This document shows positions 52,500 through 62,218 of a stretch of 64,000 nucleotides of DNA, piece after piece. The stretch covers positions 62,001 to 126,000 of the forward strand of contig NZ_CP015453.1 of the NCBI RefSeq assembly GCF_003096095.1, in the 5' to 3' direction. The notes below the pieces were generated by a model. It made no database searches and was not told the DNA's origin. It saw nothing but the letters and a program-made list of their open reading frames with translations. Position 1 is the stretch's first letter; every line of letters begins with the position of its first letter. The translations under genes and the position numbers were made by a program. The stretch comes from Dietzia psychralcaliphila (GTDB lineage: Bacteria; Actinomycetota; Actinomycetes; Mycobacteriales; Mycobacteriaceae).

Positions 52500-53140
52500 C
52501 CAGGGACGACGTCATCGACACACTCCGCGGCGCTTCCGCGGACACGGGCCGGTTGCGCGACCGCCTGGCGCGGCAGGCGCAACAGGAGGGGCTGGTGGAC
52601 GTGCTGTTCCGGTCCGTCGACTCGCCGATCGGCGGGTTGCTCCTGGCGGCGACCCCGCAGGGTCTGGCGTACGTGGCGTTCGAGGGCGAACCCCGGGACG
52701 AGGTCCTGCAGATGCTCGCCGCGAAGATCGGGCCCCGGGTCGTGCAGGCGGGTGCCTCCGGATCGCCGGACGAGGCCACGGGTGGTGTCGATGCCACGGG
52801 AGTCCTCGATGAGGCCACCACGCAGATCCACGACTACCTCGCGGGTCGTCGGCGGGAGTTCTCCCTGCCGCTGGACACCGTCCTGGCCTCCGGGTTCCGC
52901 GGTCTCGTTCAGCACCGACTCCCGGAGGTGGGATACGGACACACGGCGACGTATCGAGAGATCGCCACCGCCCTCGACAAGCCCGGGGCGGTGCGCGCGG
53001 TGGGCACGGCGTGCGCCACCAACCCGCTTCCCCTGGTGTGGCCGTGCCACCGGATCCTGCGGTCGGACGGCGGACTCGGCGGGTACCGGGGCGGGCTCGA
53101 GGTCAAGAGGCGTCTCCTGGCGATGGAGTCCGCTGCGTGA
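52496..53140 (+). CDS. ogt: methylated-DNA-protein-cysteine methyltransferase
   Basis: A 214-residue O6-alkylguanine repair protein. The active site is PLVWPCHRILRSDG (Cys in PCHR), preceded by GYGHTATYREIATALDKPGAVRAVG (read as two motifs). An N-terminal helical extension of about 40 residues precedes the usual domain. It overlaps the sigma factor (ATGA) and the next gene (GTGA). It removes methyl groups from guanine irreversibly. Confidence 0.93.
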   Translation: MTRDDVIDTLRGASADTGRLRDRLARQAQQEGLVDVLFRSVDSPIGGLLLAATPQGLAYVAFEGEPRDEVLQMLAAKIGPRVVQAGASGSPDEATGGVDATGVLDEATTQIHDYLAGRRREFSLPLDTVLASGFRGLVQHRLPEVGYGHTATYREIATALDKPGAVRAVGTACATNPLPLVWPCHRILRSDGGLGGYRGGLEVKRRLLAMESAA

Positions 53141-53793
53141 CCGCGGGACAGGTCGCGGCGCTCTACGGAATCTGGGTGATCGCGGTGATCTCACCGGGGC
53201 CCGACCTCGTCGTCGTCCTCCACCGTGCGCTCGTCGGGCGACGCCACGGTATCGCCACGGCGGTCGGGGTGGTCACCGGAATCGCGATCTGGCTCGCGGC
53301 AGCGTTCGCCGGTCTGGCGGCACTGGTGCGTGTGTACCCGCAGGTCATGACCGGGCTGCAGGTGGCCGGGGGACTCCTGCTGGCGAGCCTGGGGGTACTC
53401 GGGCTGCGGGGCTGGTGGCGAGCGCGGTCAGCGGCAGGGGCCAGCCCCGACGCGATCCCTGACCCACACTCCGACGCGGGAGTAGCGGAACTGGTGCCGC
53501 GGACAGACTTCGCCCGAGGTCTGGCCACCAACCTGGCCAACCCCAAGGCCCTGGTGTTCTTCGGTGCCGTCCTGACCCCGTTCCTCAGCGGCGAGGTCCC
53601 GCCCGGGCAGTCGGTCGTGCTGGTGGCGGGGATGATCGCAGTCGCGCTGGTGTGGTTCTGCGCTCTCGCCGTTGCGGCGTCGCACCGACGTGTCAACGAG
53701 CGGGTCGGACGGGTCCTGCCGACGGTGGACGTGGTCGTCAGCGCGCTGTTCGTGGCGGTGGGGGTGGCGTTCGTGATCGAGGCGCTGACCTGA
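53137..53793 (+). CDS. LysE/RhtB-family exporter
   Basis: A 218-residue membrane protein with six helices. It has the family start WVIAVISPGPDLVVVLHRAL and the LATNLANPKALVFFGAVLTPFL segment. It starts at GTG 53137, overlapping the ogt stop. It exports amino acids or related small molecules; the substrate is unknown. It is part of the sigma-ogt operon. Confidence 0.9.
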   Translation: MTAGQVAALYGIWVIAVISPGPDLVVVLHRALVGRRHGIATAVGVVTGIAIWLAAAFAGLAALVRVYPQVMTGLQVAGGLLLASLGVLGLRGWWRARSAAGASPDAIPDPHSDAGVAELVPRTDFARGLATNLANPKALVFFGAVLTPFLSGEVPPGQSVVLVAGMIAVALVWFCALAVAASHRRVNERVGRVLPTVDVVVSALFVAVGVAFVIEALT

Positions 53794-53817
53794 CGATCGG
53801 GCGATAGGTTCTGCCAC

Positions 53818-54999
53818 ATGACAAGTCCGCCTACCGATCGCGCGTGGTTGCGCGCCGCCCTCGCGGTGTTCGCCGTGGGATGGGGCGCCAACCAGTTCGC
53901 GCCACTGCTGTTCCTCTACCGCGAGGAGCAGGGGCTCGGACAGTCCGACGTCACCGCGATGTTCAGCGTGTACATCGTCGGGCTGCTGCCGACACTGCTC
54001 GTGGCGGGCCGGTGGTCCGACGCCCACGGTCGGCGCGTGCTCATGCGGCCGGTCCTCGTCCTGTCCCTGGTCGCCACCGTGCTGATGCTGTTCGGCCCGC
54101 AGGACCCACTGTGGCTGTACCTCGGCCGCTTCCTGGCCGGGCTCGCGTCGGGCGCCGCGTTCGGTGCGGGGAGCGCCTGGGTGCGTGAACTCTCCGCGGG
54201 CGCCCCGCCCGGGACCGGAGCGCGACGGGCCGCGATCGCCCTGACCGGCGGGTTCGGGCTGGGCGGCCTGGTCGGGGGCCTGGTGGGCGAGTTCGCACCC
54301 GCTCCCATGGTGTCCCCCTACCTGCCCCACCTGGTGCTCGGGTCGGTCGCGCTGGTGGCGGCCTGGAACGCCGCCGACCCGTACCGGCCGCACGGAGGCT
54401 CCGCCTCGGCCGGGCTCATCCCCGCCAGTGCGGGCACCCGCAGGTTCCTGCTCGGGGTCGCCCCCTGGGCGCCGCTGGTGTTCGGCTGCGCCAGCATGTC
54501 GTTCGCGGTCCTGGCGGACCTGCTCGGAGGCGACGCCGGAGGGCTGCCGACCGCGTACGCCGGGGTCATGGTGGGCGTCACGCTCGGCGCCGGGGTGCTG
54601 GTCCAGCCCACCGTGCGTCGGCTCGCCGCGGCCTCGCCGCCGTCCCGGCCCCCGGTGATGGGACTGGCGGCCGCCGCGCTGGGCATGGCCGCCGGGGCCG
54701 CCCTGGCCGCGTCGCCCGACCTTCCGGGCCGCGCGTTGTGGCTCCTGCCCGTCGCGGTCCTGCTGGGTGCGGGCTACGCGACCCTGCTGGTGGCCGGACT
54801 GGTCGAGGTGGAGTTCCAGTCCGGGCCCCGCGACCACGCCGGACTCGTGGCCGTCTTCTACGTCCTGGCCTACCTCGGGATGGCCACGCCGTACGTGCTC
54901 GCGGTGCTCTCCCGTCTCGGCGGACCGGTGCCCTGGATCGCGGCCCTGGCGGTGGTGTGCGTGCTGCTCATCCCGCTCACGCAGCGGCAACTGCGGTAG
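53818..54999 (+). CDS. MFS transporter
   Basis: A 393-residue major facilitator with about 12 helices. After the second helix it shows VAGRWSDAHGRRVLMRP (motif A like), and RFLAGLASGAAFGAGSAWVREL in the helix 4-5 region. It starts 24 bases after the LysE-type gene and is probably in the same operon. No specific substrate can be inferred. The C-terminus is followed by a large inverted repeat. Confidence 0.87.
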   Translation: MTSPPTDRAWLRAALAVFAVGWGANQFAPLLFLYREEQGLGQSDVTAMFSVYIVGLLPTLLVAGRWSDAHGRRVLMRPVLVLSLVATVLMLFGPQDPLWLYLGRFLAGLASGAAFGAGSAWVRELSAGAPPGTGARRAAIALTGGFGLGGLVGGLVGEFAPAPMVSPYLPHLVLGSVALVAAWNAADPYRPHGGSASAGLIPASAGTRRFLLGVAPWAPLVFGCASMSFAVLADLLGGDAGGLPTAYAGVMVGVTLGAGVLVQPTVRRLAAASPPSRPPVMGLAAAALGMAAGAALAASPDLPGRALWLLPVAVLLGAGYATLLVAGLVEVEFQSGPRDHAGLVAVFYVLAYLGMATPYVLAVLSRLGGPVPWIAALAVVCVLLIPLTQRQLR

Positions 55000-55052
55000 C
55001 GGCCCGGCCCGGCCCCCGCCGGCCCCGACGAGCCCCCGCCGGCCGTCCCCCG

Positions 55053-55115
55053 CGTCGAGAAGAGTGTTTCGCGCATCGCTACTCGGGAAACGCGTTCGGA
55101 ACACTCTTCTCGACG
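55053..55115. terminator. large inverted repeat between MFS and ppc
   Basis: A perfect 16-bp stem (55053-55068 with 55100-55115) encloses 31 bases that hold further complementary parts. It lies between converging genes and probably terminates both. Confidence 0.75.
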
Positions 55116-55135
55116 GGGGTTGTGTCGGGCGGGGC

Positions 55136-58048
55136 TCAGCCCGAGTTGCGCAGCGCGGTGGCCAGCCCGTTCATGGTCAGTTGGATGCCCGTCCGGATGT
55201 CCGGGTCCCGGTCGCCCGCGCGGTAGCGCCGCAGCAACTCCACCTGCAGCACGTTGAGCGGTTCGAGATACGGGAACCGGTTGCGGACCGAGCGGGCGAG
55301 CGCCGGGTTGTCGTCCAGCATGGTCTCCTGCCCGGTGACGGCCAGCAGCATCTCGCGGGTGAGGTCGAACTCGTCGGAGATCACCCCGTGGATCCTCCTG
55401 CCCACCTCGGCGTCCGGCACCAGCTCGGCGTACCGGGCGGCCAGGCCCATGTCGGCCTTGGCCATGACCTGCGCCATGTTGGACAGTGTGGTCCGCAGGA
55501 ATGGCCAGTGGCGGTAGAGGCGCCGGAGCGTGGCCAACCGCTCCTCGCTGTCCGCACCGCCGGCTGCGCTGTGACCGTCGCCGGCATTCGCGTGACCGTC
55601 GGTCGCACCCCCGACGGTCTCACCCCCGCCGTCCTCGACCCAACGCCGCAGCGCGGTGCCGACGCCGAACCAGCCCGGCAGCATGACCCGGGACTGGGAC
55701 CACGACAGCACCCATGGGATCGCACGCAGGTCGTCGACCGTGGAGGTCTGCTTGCGGGAGGTGGGTCGCGAGCCGATGTTGAGCTCGCCGATCTCGCTGA
55801 GCGGGGTGGAGGTGGTGAAGTACTCGATGAAACCCGGGTCCTCGTGCACCAGCTCGGCGTAGGCCTCGCGGCCGAGTCGGGCCAGCGCGGCCATCACCGC
55901 GTAGGCCTGCTCCGCGTCGTCACCGAGACCCTCGACGTCGAGCAGCGAGACCTCGAGTGTGGCCGCGACGAGCGCCTCGAGGTTGCGGCGGGCGCGGACG
56001 GGCTCCGAGTACTTGGCGGAGATGATCTCGCCCTGTTCGGTGATCCGCAACGCTCCCTGCACCGCGCCCGGCGGTTGCGCGAGGATCGCGTCGTAGGAGT
56101 TGCCGCCACCGCGTCCCACGGCGCCGCCGCGACCGTGGAAGAAGCGCAGGTGCACACCGGCACGGGCGGCCGTGTCGACGAGCGCGAGCTCGGCCTCGTA
56201 CAGCGACCAGTTGGCGGCGAGGTACCCACCGTCCTTGTTGGAGTCCGAGTACCCGAGCATGATCTCGAGCACGTCGCCCTGGGAGCGGACCAGCGCGCGG
56301 AACTGTGGGAGCACCAGAGCCGCGTCGAGCATCCGGGCGCCGCCGGCGAGGTCGTCGATAGTCTCCAACAACGGGATGAGGCGCACGGTCGACCGGGGCT
56401 CGTCCGGGCTACCGGAGAACAGGCCGACCTCCTTGAGGAGCACCGCGGGTTCGAGCAGGTCGGAGACCGACCCGCACATCGACACGATGTAGTGCTGCAC
56501 CACGTCGGGACCGAGCCCGGAGACGGCCTCCGCTGCGGCCTTCAGCACGCCCATCTCCTTGGCCGCGAACTCCGAGAGCTCGGCCCGGGCGCCGAGCAAC
56601 GGCCGGTCGTGGGAGAGCTCACCGAGCAGGAGCTCGACGCGGGCGTCCTCGTCGAGCGCGGCGTAGTCCCCGGTCACCCCGGCGATCGCGAACACCTCGG
56701 TGAGCAGTTCCTCGTGTGACTCCGAATTCTGGCGCATGTCCAGGGACTGAAGGTGGAACCCGAACGAGTTGAGCGCCCACCGCAGGTCCCGCAGTCGCGG
56801 GGCGCGCAGCAGGTCGGATCCCACCGCGGAGAGCCCGGCGTCGATCGTCTCGAGGTCCGCCGCCATCTCCTCCGGATCGGCGTACGGAGGGTCGTCGTCC
56901 AGGCCGATCAGTCGCCCGGCGGACAGCAGCACCGAGCGGGGCAGCGAGGACCCCGTGGCGCGGGCCCGCGCGGCGAGCCGGCGACGGACCACCCGGACCG
57001 CCTGACGGAAGGGCACGTCCTCCCGCGCAGGGCTCCCCTCGACCTCCGTGTCCGTGAGGGAGTCGGCCAGTTGGGCTATCCCGGAGTCGACCTGCACGAT
57101 CCGGGCCGACATCGACAGCTCACGTTCGAGCAGGCGTAGCTGCTCGGCGTAGTGGCCGTGGAGCAGTTCGGCCGCCCGGTCGGTGGCGAACCGGACCACG
57201 TCGCCGGTGACGTACGGGTTGCCGTCGCGGTCGCCGCCGATCCACGAACCGGGGCGCACCATCGCGCGGCCACCGCACCCGAGGCGTTCGTCGATCTGGG
57301 CGTTGAGCGGCGGGATCACCTCGAGCAGAGTGGCCTCGTAGTACTGGAGTCCGGCCATCACCTCGTCCTCGATGTGGGGACGCTCGTTCCGGATGAGGGC
57401 GGTCTGCCACAGCGCGAGGACGAGCCTGCGCAGCTCGAGCTCGAGTTCGGCGAGTTCGGATTCCGTCACGGGATCCTGTTCCCCCGATCGCAGCACGTCC
57501 CGGCGGCCCATGAGGACGTGAACCCGGCGGGTGGCCTCGAACACCATCCGGCGTCGGGTCTCCGTGGGGTGCGCGGTGAGGACCGGGGAGACGCGAGCGG
57601 TGGCCCGAACGGCGGCCAGTCGCTCGTCGCCGTCCCCCTCCAGCAGCTCCGCGAGCCGGGTCCACGTGACCTCCAGGTCCCCGTCCGGCGGCGTCTCGCC
57701 GGCGGCCCTGTGCATCCGCCTGCGGCGCTCCTGGTGCAGGTCCTCCGCCACGTTGGCCAGCAACGCGAACAGGGAGAACGCACGGATCACCGGAATGGCG
57801 TCCGCGGCGCTGATGTCCTTGAACAGGGCCGACACCTCGTCGCGGTCGGCCTCCGAGCGCCGGACCGCGAACGCCGTCCGGCGGGCCGTCTCGACGAGAT
57901 CGAACACCCGGTCCCCGGCGTGCTCCCGGATCGTCTCGCCGAGCAGGGAACCGAGGAATCGGACGTCGTCCCGCAGCGGGGCCACCGCCCGGGCGAGAGG
58001 GTCGGTCCCCGAGTCGACTGCGGTGGGGTCCTGTGGGGTGTCTGCCAT
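55136..58048 (-). CDS. ppc: phosphoenolpyruvate carboxylase
   Basis: A 970-residue PEP carboxylase making oxaloacetate from PEP and bicarbonate. Catalytic His160 is in VLTAHPTETRRR. GYSDSNKDGGY and RFFHGRGGAVGRGGG are present. The C-terminus reads ALRNSG instead of the usual RNTG/QNTG. The ATG at 58048 begins MADTPQDP; no clear ribosome site precedes it. It refills the citric acid cycle. It is divergent from the DUF4870 gene. Confidence 0.96.
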   Translation of the reverse strand: MADTPQDPTAVDSGTDPLARAVAPLRDDVRFLGSLLGETIREHAGDRVFDLVETARRTAFAVRRSEADRDEVSALFKDISAADAIPVIRAFSLFALLANVAEDLHQERRRRMHRAAGETPPDGDLEVTWTRLAELLEGDGDERLAAVRATARVSPVLTAHPTETRRRMVFEATRRVHVLMGRRDVLRSGEQDPVTESELAELELELRRLVLALWQTALIRNERPHIEDEVMAGLQYYEATLLEVIPPLNAQIDERLGCGGRAMVRPGSWIGGDRDGNPYVTGDVVRFATDRAAELLHGHYAEQLRLLERELSMSARIVQVDSGIAQLADSLTDTEVEGSPAREDVPFRQAVRVVRRRLAARARATGSSLPRSVLLSAGRLIGLDDDPPYADPEEMAADLETIDAGLSAVGSDLLRAPRLRDLRWALNSFGFHLQSLDMRQNSESHEELLTEVFAIAGVTGDYAALDEDARVELLLGELSHDRPLLGARAELSEFAAKEMGVLKAAAEAVSGLGPDVVQHYIVSMCGSVSDLLEPAVLLKEVGLFSGSPDEPRSTVRLIPLLETIDDLAGGARMLDAALVLPQFRALVRSQGDVLEIMLGYSDSNKDGGYLAANWSLYEAELALVDTAARAGVHLRFFHGRGGAVGRGGGNSYDAILAQPPGAVQGALRITEQGEIISAKYSEPVRARRNLEALVAATLEVSLLDVEGLGDDAEQAYAVMAALARLGREAYAELVHEDPGFIEYFTTSTPLSEIGELNIGSRPTSRKQTSTVDDLRAIPWVLSWSQSRVMLPGWFGVGTALRRWVEDGGGETVGGATDGHANAGDGHSAAGGADSEERLATLRRLYRHWPFLRTTLSNMAQVMAKADMGLAARYAELVPDAEVGRRIHGVISDEFDLTREMLLAVTGQETMLDDNPALARSVRNRFPYLEPLNVLQVELLRRYRAGDRDPDIRTGIQLTMNGLATALRNSG

Positions 58049-58197
58049 GGCCGCCAGGGTAGGCGGGGCATGTGACAAGCGGGTGAAACGTGGGATAGCG
58101 GGGACCGCGGTGCCCGGAGACACGATCGGTCGCGGAACCGGACGACACGGGGGACATCCCTGATGCCACGCCGCCTCGAGAGGCGCACACTGGGGGC

Positions 58198-58614
58198 ATG
58201 ACCCAGCAGCCCGGATTCCAGCAGTACGGCGACCCCCGGTATGGACAGCAGCCCGTAGCCGGACCCGACGACCGCACCCCCGCCGCTCTGGCGCACGCGT
58301 CCAGCCTCATCGCCATGGCGCTGTCCGCCGGGTGGCTCTCCTTCGTCGGACCGCTCGTGATGTGGTTGATCTACAAGGACCGCAGCCCGTTCGTCCGGCA
58401 GGCGGCCGCGGGGTCGTTCAACTTCAACCTCGGCCTGTGGATCATGAGCATCGTGGGCTGGATCTTCATCATCACCGTGATCGGCATCCCGATCGGCCTG
58501 ATCCTGCTGGCCATCTCCTTCGTCCTGCAGATCGTCGGTCACCTCATCGGCACGGTGCGGGCGACCCAGGGTCGGACCATCAACTACCCGTTCCAGTTGC
58601 GCATCCTTCGCTGA
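58198..58614 (+). CDS. DUF4870 membrane protein
   Basis: A 138-residue membrane protein with a Gln/Pro/Gly-rich N-terminus and three membrane segments (ALAHASSLIAMALSAGW, FVGPLVMWLIYKDRSPFV and IMSIVGWIFIITVIGIP). FVRQAAAGSFNFNL is the family's conserved segment. Function unknown. Confidence 0.88.
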   Translation: MTQQPGFQQYGDPRYGQQPVAGPDDRTPAALAHASSLIAMALSAGWLSFVGPLVMWLIYKDRSPFVRQAAAGSFNFNLGLWIMSIVGWIFIITVIGIPIGLILLAISFVLQIVGHLIGTVRATQGRTINYPFQLRILR

Positions 58615-58644
58615 CCCTGCCGCTATTCAGACCCCCGCCGCTGC

Positions 58645-60384
58645 TCACACCCCGGACGGCTGCCGACCGTGGAGACGGTACTGGGCGAGTAGTGAGTCGC
58701 GGACCGCGCTGGTCAGCGGCTGGAACTCGTCGTCGTCACCGTTCTCGCCACCGCGCACGTACACCTCGCCGGGCTCGGTCCACGACTGTCGGCGCAGGCT
58801 GGGCTTGGCGATCTTCCGGGTGGCGGTGACCGGCATGGTCTCCATGATCCGCACGAAGCGCGGCGCCCACTTGGTCCCCATGTCGGGTTGGGTCCGGCAG
58901 AACTCGGAGAACGCCGCCGGGTCGAACGCCGCGCCCGGTTCGAGCTGGATGGCCGCCATGACCTGGTCGCCCGTGCGGGGATCCGGCACGGGGTAGACGG
59001 CCACCACCAGGACGCCGGGAAAGCGGTCGAGGATCCGCTCGACGGGGCCGGCGGAGAAGTTCTCGCTGTCCACGCGGATCTTGTCCCCGGAGCGGCCCGC
59101 GAAGTAGAAGAACCCGTCGGCGTCCCGGTAGCCCAGGTCGCCGGAGTGGTAGACCTCGCCGATGTTGCGCTCGGCTGTGGCCTCCGGGTTGCGGTAGTAC
59201 CCCTCGAACATCGCGGCCCCGGTGAGGTTGCAGATCTCGCCGATCGCCTCGCCCGCGTTGGCCAGGCCACCGTCGGCGTCGAACTCCGCACGCGGGCACT
59301 CGTGGCCGTCCTCGTCGAGGATCGCGACGTTCATGTAGGCGCCCGCGACGCCCAGGGCGTCCGGTGGGGTGTCCTCGGTGCGGCCGATCACGACCCCGCC
59401 CTCACTGGAGCCGTACGACTCGCCCGGTTCGACGCCGAAGCGACGGGCGAACTCGGCACGGTCGTGCGTCGAGGCCTCGGTCCCGAACACGGTCCGCAGT
59501 CGGGTCTGCTTCTCCTCCGGGCGCTCGGGCTGGGCGAGGATGTAGGAGAGCGAGCGGCCCACGTAGTTGAAGTAGGTGGCGCCGAAGCGCAGCACGTCGG
59601 GCAGGAAGCCCGAGGCCGAGAACTTCCGGCGCATCGCGAACGTGCACCCGACGAAGGCGGCCGGGGCGAACGCGGCGAACATCGCGTTGCCGTGGAACAT
59701 CGGCATCGCGCTGTAGGCGACGTCGTCCAGCACCAGGTTGCGGTAGTTGATCGTGCCGAGCATCGCGAGCCGGCCGGTCGAACACATCACCGCCTTGGGC
59801 GCTCCCGTGGAGCCCGAGGTGAACAGCAGCGCGAGCAGGGTGTGGGGATCGCGGGCGGCGTCGTGGAGTCGGGGCTCCGCCCCGGCGTGCCCGGCCAGCA
59901 GGTCCTGCCACCCGGCCGAGTCCACCTCGTGCACGGCCACGACGCCTCCCGACTCGTCGGAGAGGGCGAGGCCGTCGAGCAACTCGGCGCCGTCGGCATC
60001 GGTGACGATCACGTCGCAGTCCACCCCGCGGATGTCGGAGGCCAGTTCGGCACCGCGACGGGTGGGGTTGATGCCGATGATGGTCACTCCGGCCATGGAG
60101 GCCCCGGACAGGAGGAACAGGTACTCCGGGACGTTCTCCAGCAGGATGCCGACGTGTAGGTGACGGAACCGCTCGGGGCGGCCGGCGTACGCGTCGGCGT
60201 GGGTGGCGGACCAGTCGGACAGGATCGCGGCGCGGACCGCGCTCTCCGCCACGAACTCCCGCCACGTCCACCTCGAGTCCTCGAAGAGGAGCCCGGGATT
60301 GTCGTCGGTGGAGCGCTCGAGCAGGATGTCGCCGAAGGTCTCGTGACGCATCTCGTGGCCGGGGTTGAACTGAGGCGTGGTCAT
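58645..60384 (-). CDS. acyl-CoA synthetase (FadD-like)
   Basis: A 579-residue AMP-forming ligase resembling mycobacterial FadD17. P-loop LLFTSGSTGAPKAV (about 185-198), ESYGSSEGGV, GDLGYRDADGFFYFAGRSGDKI, and the C-terminal lysine in TRKIAKPSLR are visible. It activates fatty acids with CoA. Its upstream TAACTT ends seven bases before the ATG (60391-60396), with no ribosome site, so it may be leaderless. It is divergent from the cyclase gene. Confidence 0.92.
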   Translation of the reverse strand: MTTPQFNPGHEMRHETFGDILLERSTDDNPGLLFEDSRWTWREFVAESAVRAAILSDWSATHADAYAGRPERFRHLHVGILLENVPEYLFLLSGASMAGVTIIGINPTRRGAELASDIRGVDCDVIVTDADGAELLDGLALSDESGGVVAVHEVDSAGWQDLLAGHAGAEPRLHDAARDPHTLLALLFTSGSTGAPKAVMCSTGRLAMLGTINYRNLVLDDVAYSAMPMFHGNAMFAAFAPAAFVGCTFAMRRKFSASGFLPDVLRFGATYFNYVGRSLSYILAQPERPEEKQTRLRTVFGTEASTHDRAEFARRFGVEPGESYGSSEGGVVIGRTEDTPPDALGVAGAYMNVAILDEDGHECPRAEFDADGGLANAGEAIGEICNLTGAAMFEGYYRNPEATAERNIGEVYHSGDLGYRDADGFFYFAGRSGDKIRVDSENFSAGPVERILDRFPGVLVVAVYPVPDPRTGDQVMAAIQLEPGAAFDPAAFSEFCRTQPDMGTKWAPRFVRIMETMPVTATRKIAKPSLRRQSWTEPGEVYVRGGENGDDDEFQPLTSAVRDSLLAQYRLHGRQPSGV

Positions 60385-60506
60385 GGAGTTAAGTTAGCGC
60401 ATTAGATGTGATCCATCTGGCAAAGAGGAGTGCGATTCCGAGCGCGTGCGGTCCCCTCTCGCGCGACGATGGACACCCCATCCCCCGCCCGGCAGGACGA
60501 CTCCCC

Positions 60507-62105
60507 GTGACCACCCCCTCAGCGCACGCCTCCCGCCCGCCGTGGGGTACCCGCATGCTCGGGCTGGAGCGGGAGGAGCCCCCACGCCGGAAGAAGCGGG
60601 TCCAGCGGGTGCTCACCCGGATGCTGGTGGTCACCCACGGGCTCGGAGCGGTGGGTGTCTGGATCGTGATCGGCCTGCTGCTGCCCCTCGACCAGGTCCT
60701 GTCCGGACGGTTCAGTCCGGCGGCCCTCGTGGTGATCCCGTCGACCGCTCTCGTCGGGATCGTCTTCGGCTCCTGGTGGCTCCTGCGGGTGGTGACCAGC
60801 TGGACGAGGTGGGCAGACGAGAGCCGGCCCCCGACCGCCGCCGAGCAGGAGCGGTGCCTGTCGGCGCCGCTCGGAATCACCCTGCGGACCGGGGCGCTCT
60901 GGGCGGCTGGCGGGACGGTCGTCGCGGTGGCGTTCGCGGTCGAGGATCTCCAGGCCCTGTGGGTCGTCACGGGCGCGATCGTGGTGATCGGGTCCCTGAG
61001 CTGTGGCACGGCCTATATCGTCGCCGAGATCGCGCTGCGTCCGCTCGCCGCGCTCGCGCTGCAGGCCGGACCGAACCTGCACACCCCGGTCATCGGCGTG
61101 CGCGGCCGGCTGCAGGCCTTCTGGGTGGTGAGCTCGGGGCTCCCCCTCATCGGCCTCGTGTTGCTGAGCGCCTACGCCGCGGCGAACAACCAGTTCCCGG
61201 TCTCGCGGCTCGTGACCATCGTCGGGATCCTCGGCCTCGGGGCCCTCGCGGCCGGCTTCGCCTCGACCTGGCTGCTCGTCTCCGCCCTGCTCGCCCCGGT
61301 GTACTCCGTGCGCTGGGCCATGGAGGACCTCGCCGGCGGGGACCTCGACGCGCGGGTGGAGGTGTTCGACGGGACCGAGCTCGGGCAGCTGCAACGGGGG
61401 TTCAACCGGATGGCGGAGATGATCCGCGAGCGTCAGCGACTGCGCGAGCTGTTCGTCCGCCACGTGGGCAGCCAGGTCGCACAGGCCGCCGAGATCCAGG
61501 AACCCCACCTCGGTGGGGACACCACGTACGTCGGCGTGCTGTTCGTCGACCTCATCGGCTCCACCCGGCTGGCCTCCACGCGGCCCGCGAGGGAGGTCGT
61601 CGAGACACTCAACGCCTTTTTCGAGGTGGTCGTGGACCGGGTCGAGTCACACGGCGGGTTGCTCGACAAGTTCCAGGGCGACGCGGCGCTGGCCGTGTTC
61701 GGAGCCCCCGCGCCCATCACCGACCCCGCGACGGCGGTCCTCGCCTCGGCCCGGGACCTGGCGGAGGCGCTGCCCGAGCTCGTCCCCGACTGCTCCGCCG
61801 GGATCGGGGTCTCCTACGGCGAGGTGGTGGCCGGGTACGTCGGATCCGCGACCCGGTTCGAATACACGGTGATCGGGGACGCCGTCAACGAGGCCGCGCG
61901 ACTGTGCGAGATGGCCAAGGAGCACCCCTCCCGGGTGCTGGCCTCGGAGGCCGTCCTCCGGGCGGCGGCCGACGCCGAGACCGATCACTGGACCGCGGGC
62001 GGGACCGTGGAGTTGAGGGGTCGTTCCACTCCGACCACGCTGGCCTGGCCGACCGGGCCCTCTCAGGGGCACATCGCGTCGGGTCCCGGGGCGCGGGTGG
62101 AGTAG
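60507..62105 (+). CDS. membrane adenylate cyclase (class III, HAMP)
   Basis: A 532-residue cyclase with six membrane helices (about residues 35-270), a HAMP linker (about 265-320; GDLDARVEVFDGTELGQLQRGFNRM) and a class III catalytic domain (about 343-500). Metal Asp348 is in FVDLIGST. Lys388 (adenine-specifying) and metal Asp392 are in LLDKFQGDA. YTVIGDAVNEAARL carries the transition-state Arg. The build matches Rv1318c/Rv3645-type proteins of mycobacteria. I chose the GTG at 60507 because AGGA lies upstream; an ATG at 60555 is possible. Confidence 0.9.
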   Translation: MTTPSAHASRPPWGTRMLGLEREEPPRRKKRVQRVLTRMLVVTHGLGAVGVWIVIGLLLPLDQVLSGRFSPAALVVIPSTALVGIVFGSWWLLRVVTSWTRWADESRPPTAAEQERCLSAPLGITLRTGALWAAGGTVVAVAFAVEDLQALWVVTGAIVVIGSLSCGTAYIVAEIALRPLAALALQAGPNLHTPVIGVRGRLQAFWVVSSGLPLIGLVLLSAYAAANNQFPVSRLVTIVGILGLGALAAGFASTWLLVSALLAPVYSVRWAMEDLAGGDLDARVEVFDGTELGQLQRGFNRMAEMIRERQRLRELFVRHVGSQVAQAAEIQEPHLGGDTTYVGVLFVDLIGSTRLASTRPAREVVETLNAFFEVVVDRVESHGGLLDKFQGDAALAVFGAPAPITDPATAVLASARDLAEALPELVPDCSAGIGVSYGEVVAGYVGSATRFEYTVIGDAVNEAARLCEMAKEHPSRVLASEAVLRAAADAETDHWTAGGTVELRGRSTPTTLAWPTGPSQGHIASGPGARVE

Positions 62106-62218
62106 GGACGGAGCGACAACCGGTTCCGCAGAGGCCGCCTCGCACCGGCTCCCGCGATCCGGTAGGAACGGAGGGGCGGCGCGTCATCCGGGCGCGCGGG
62201 AGCCGAAGGGGACGCGGG

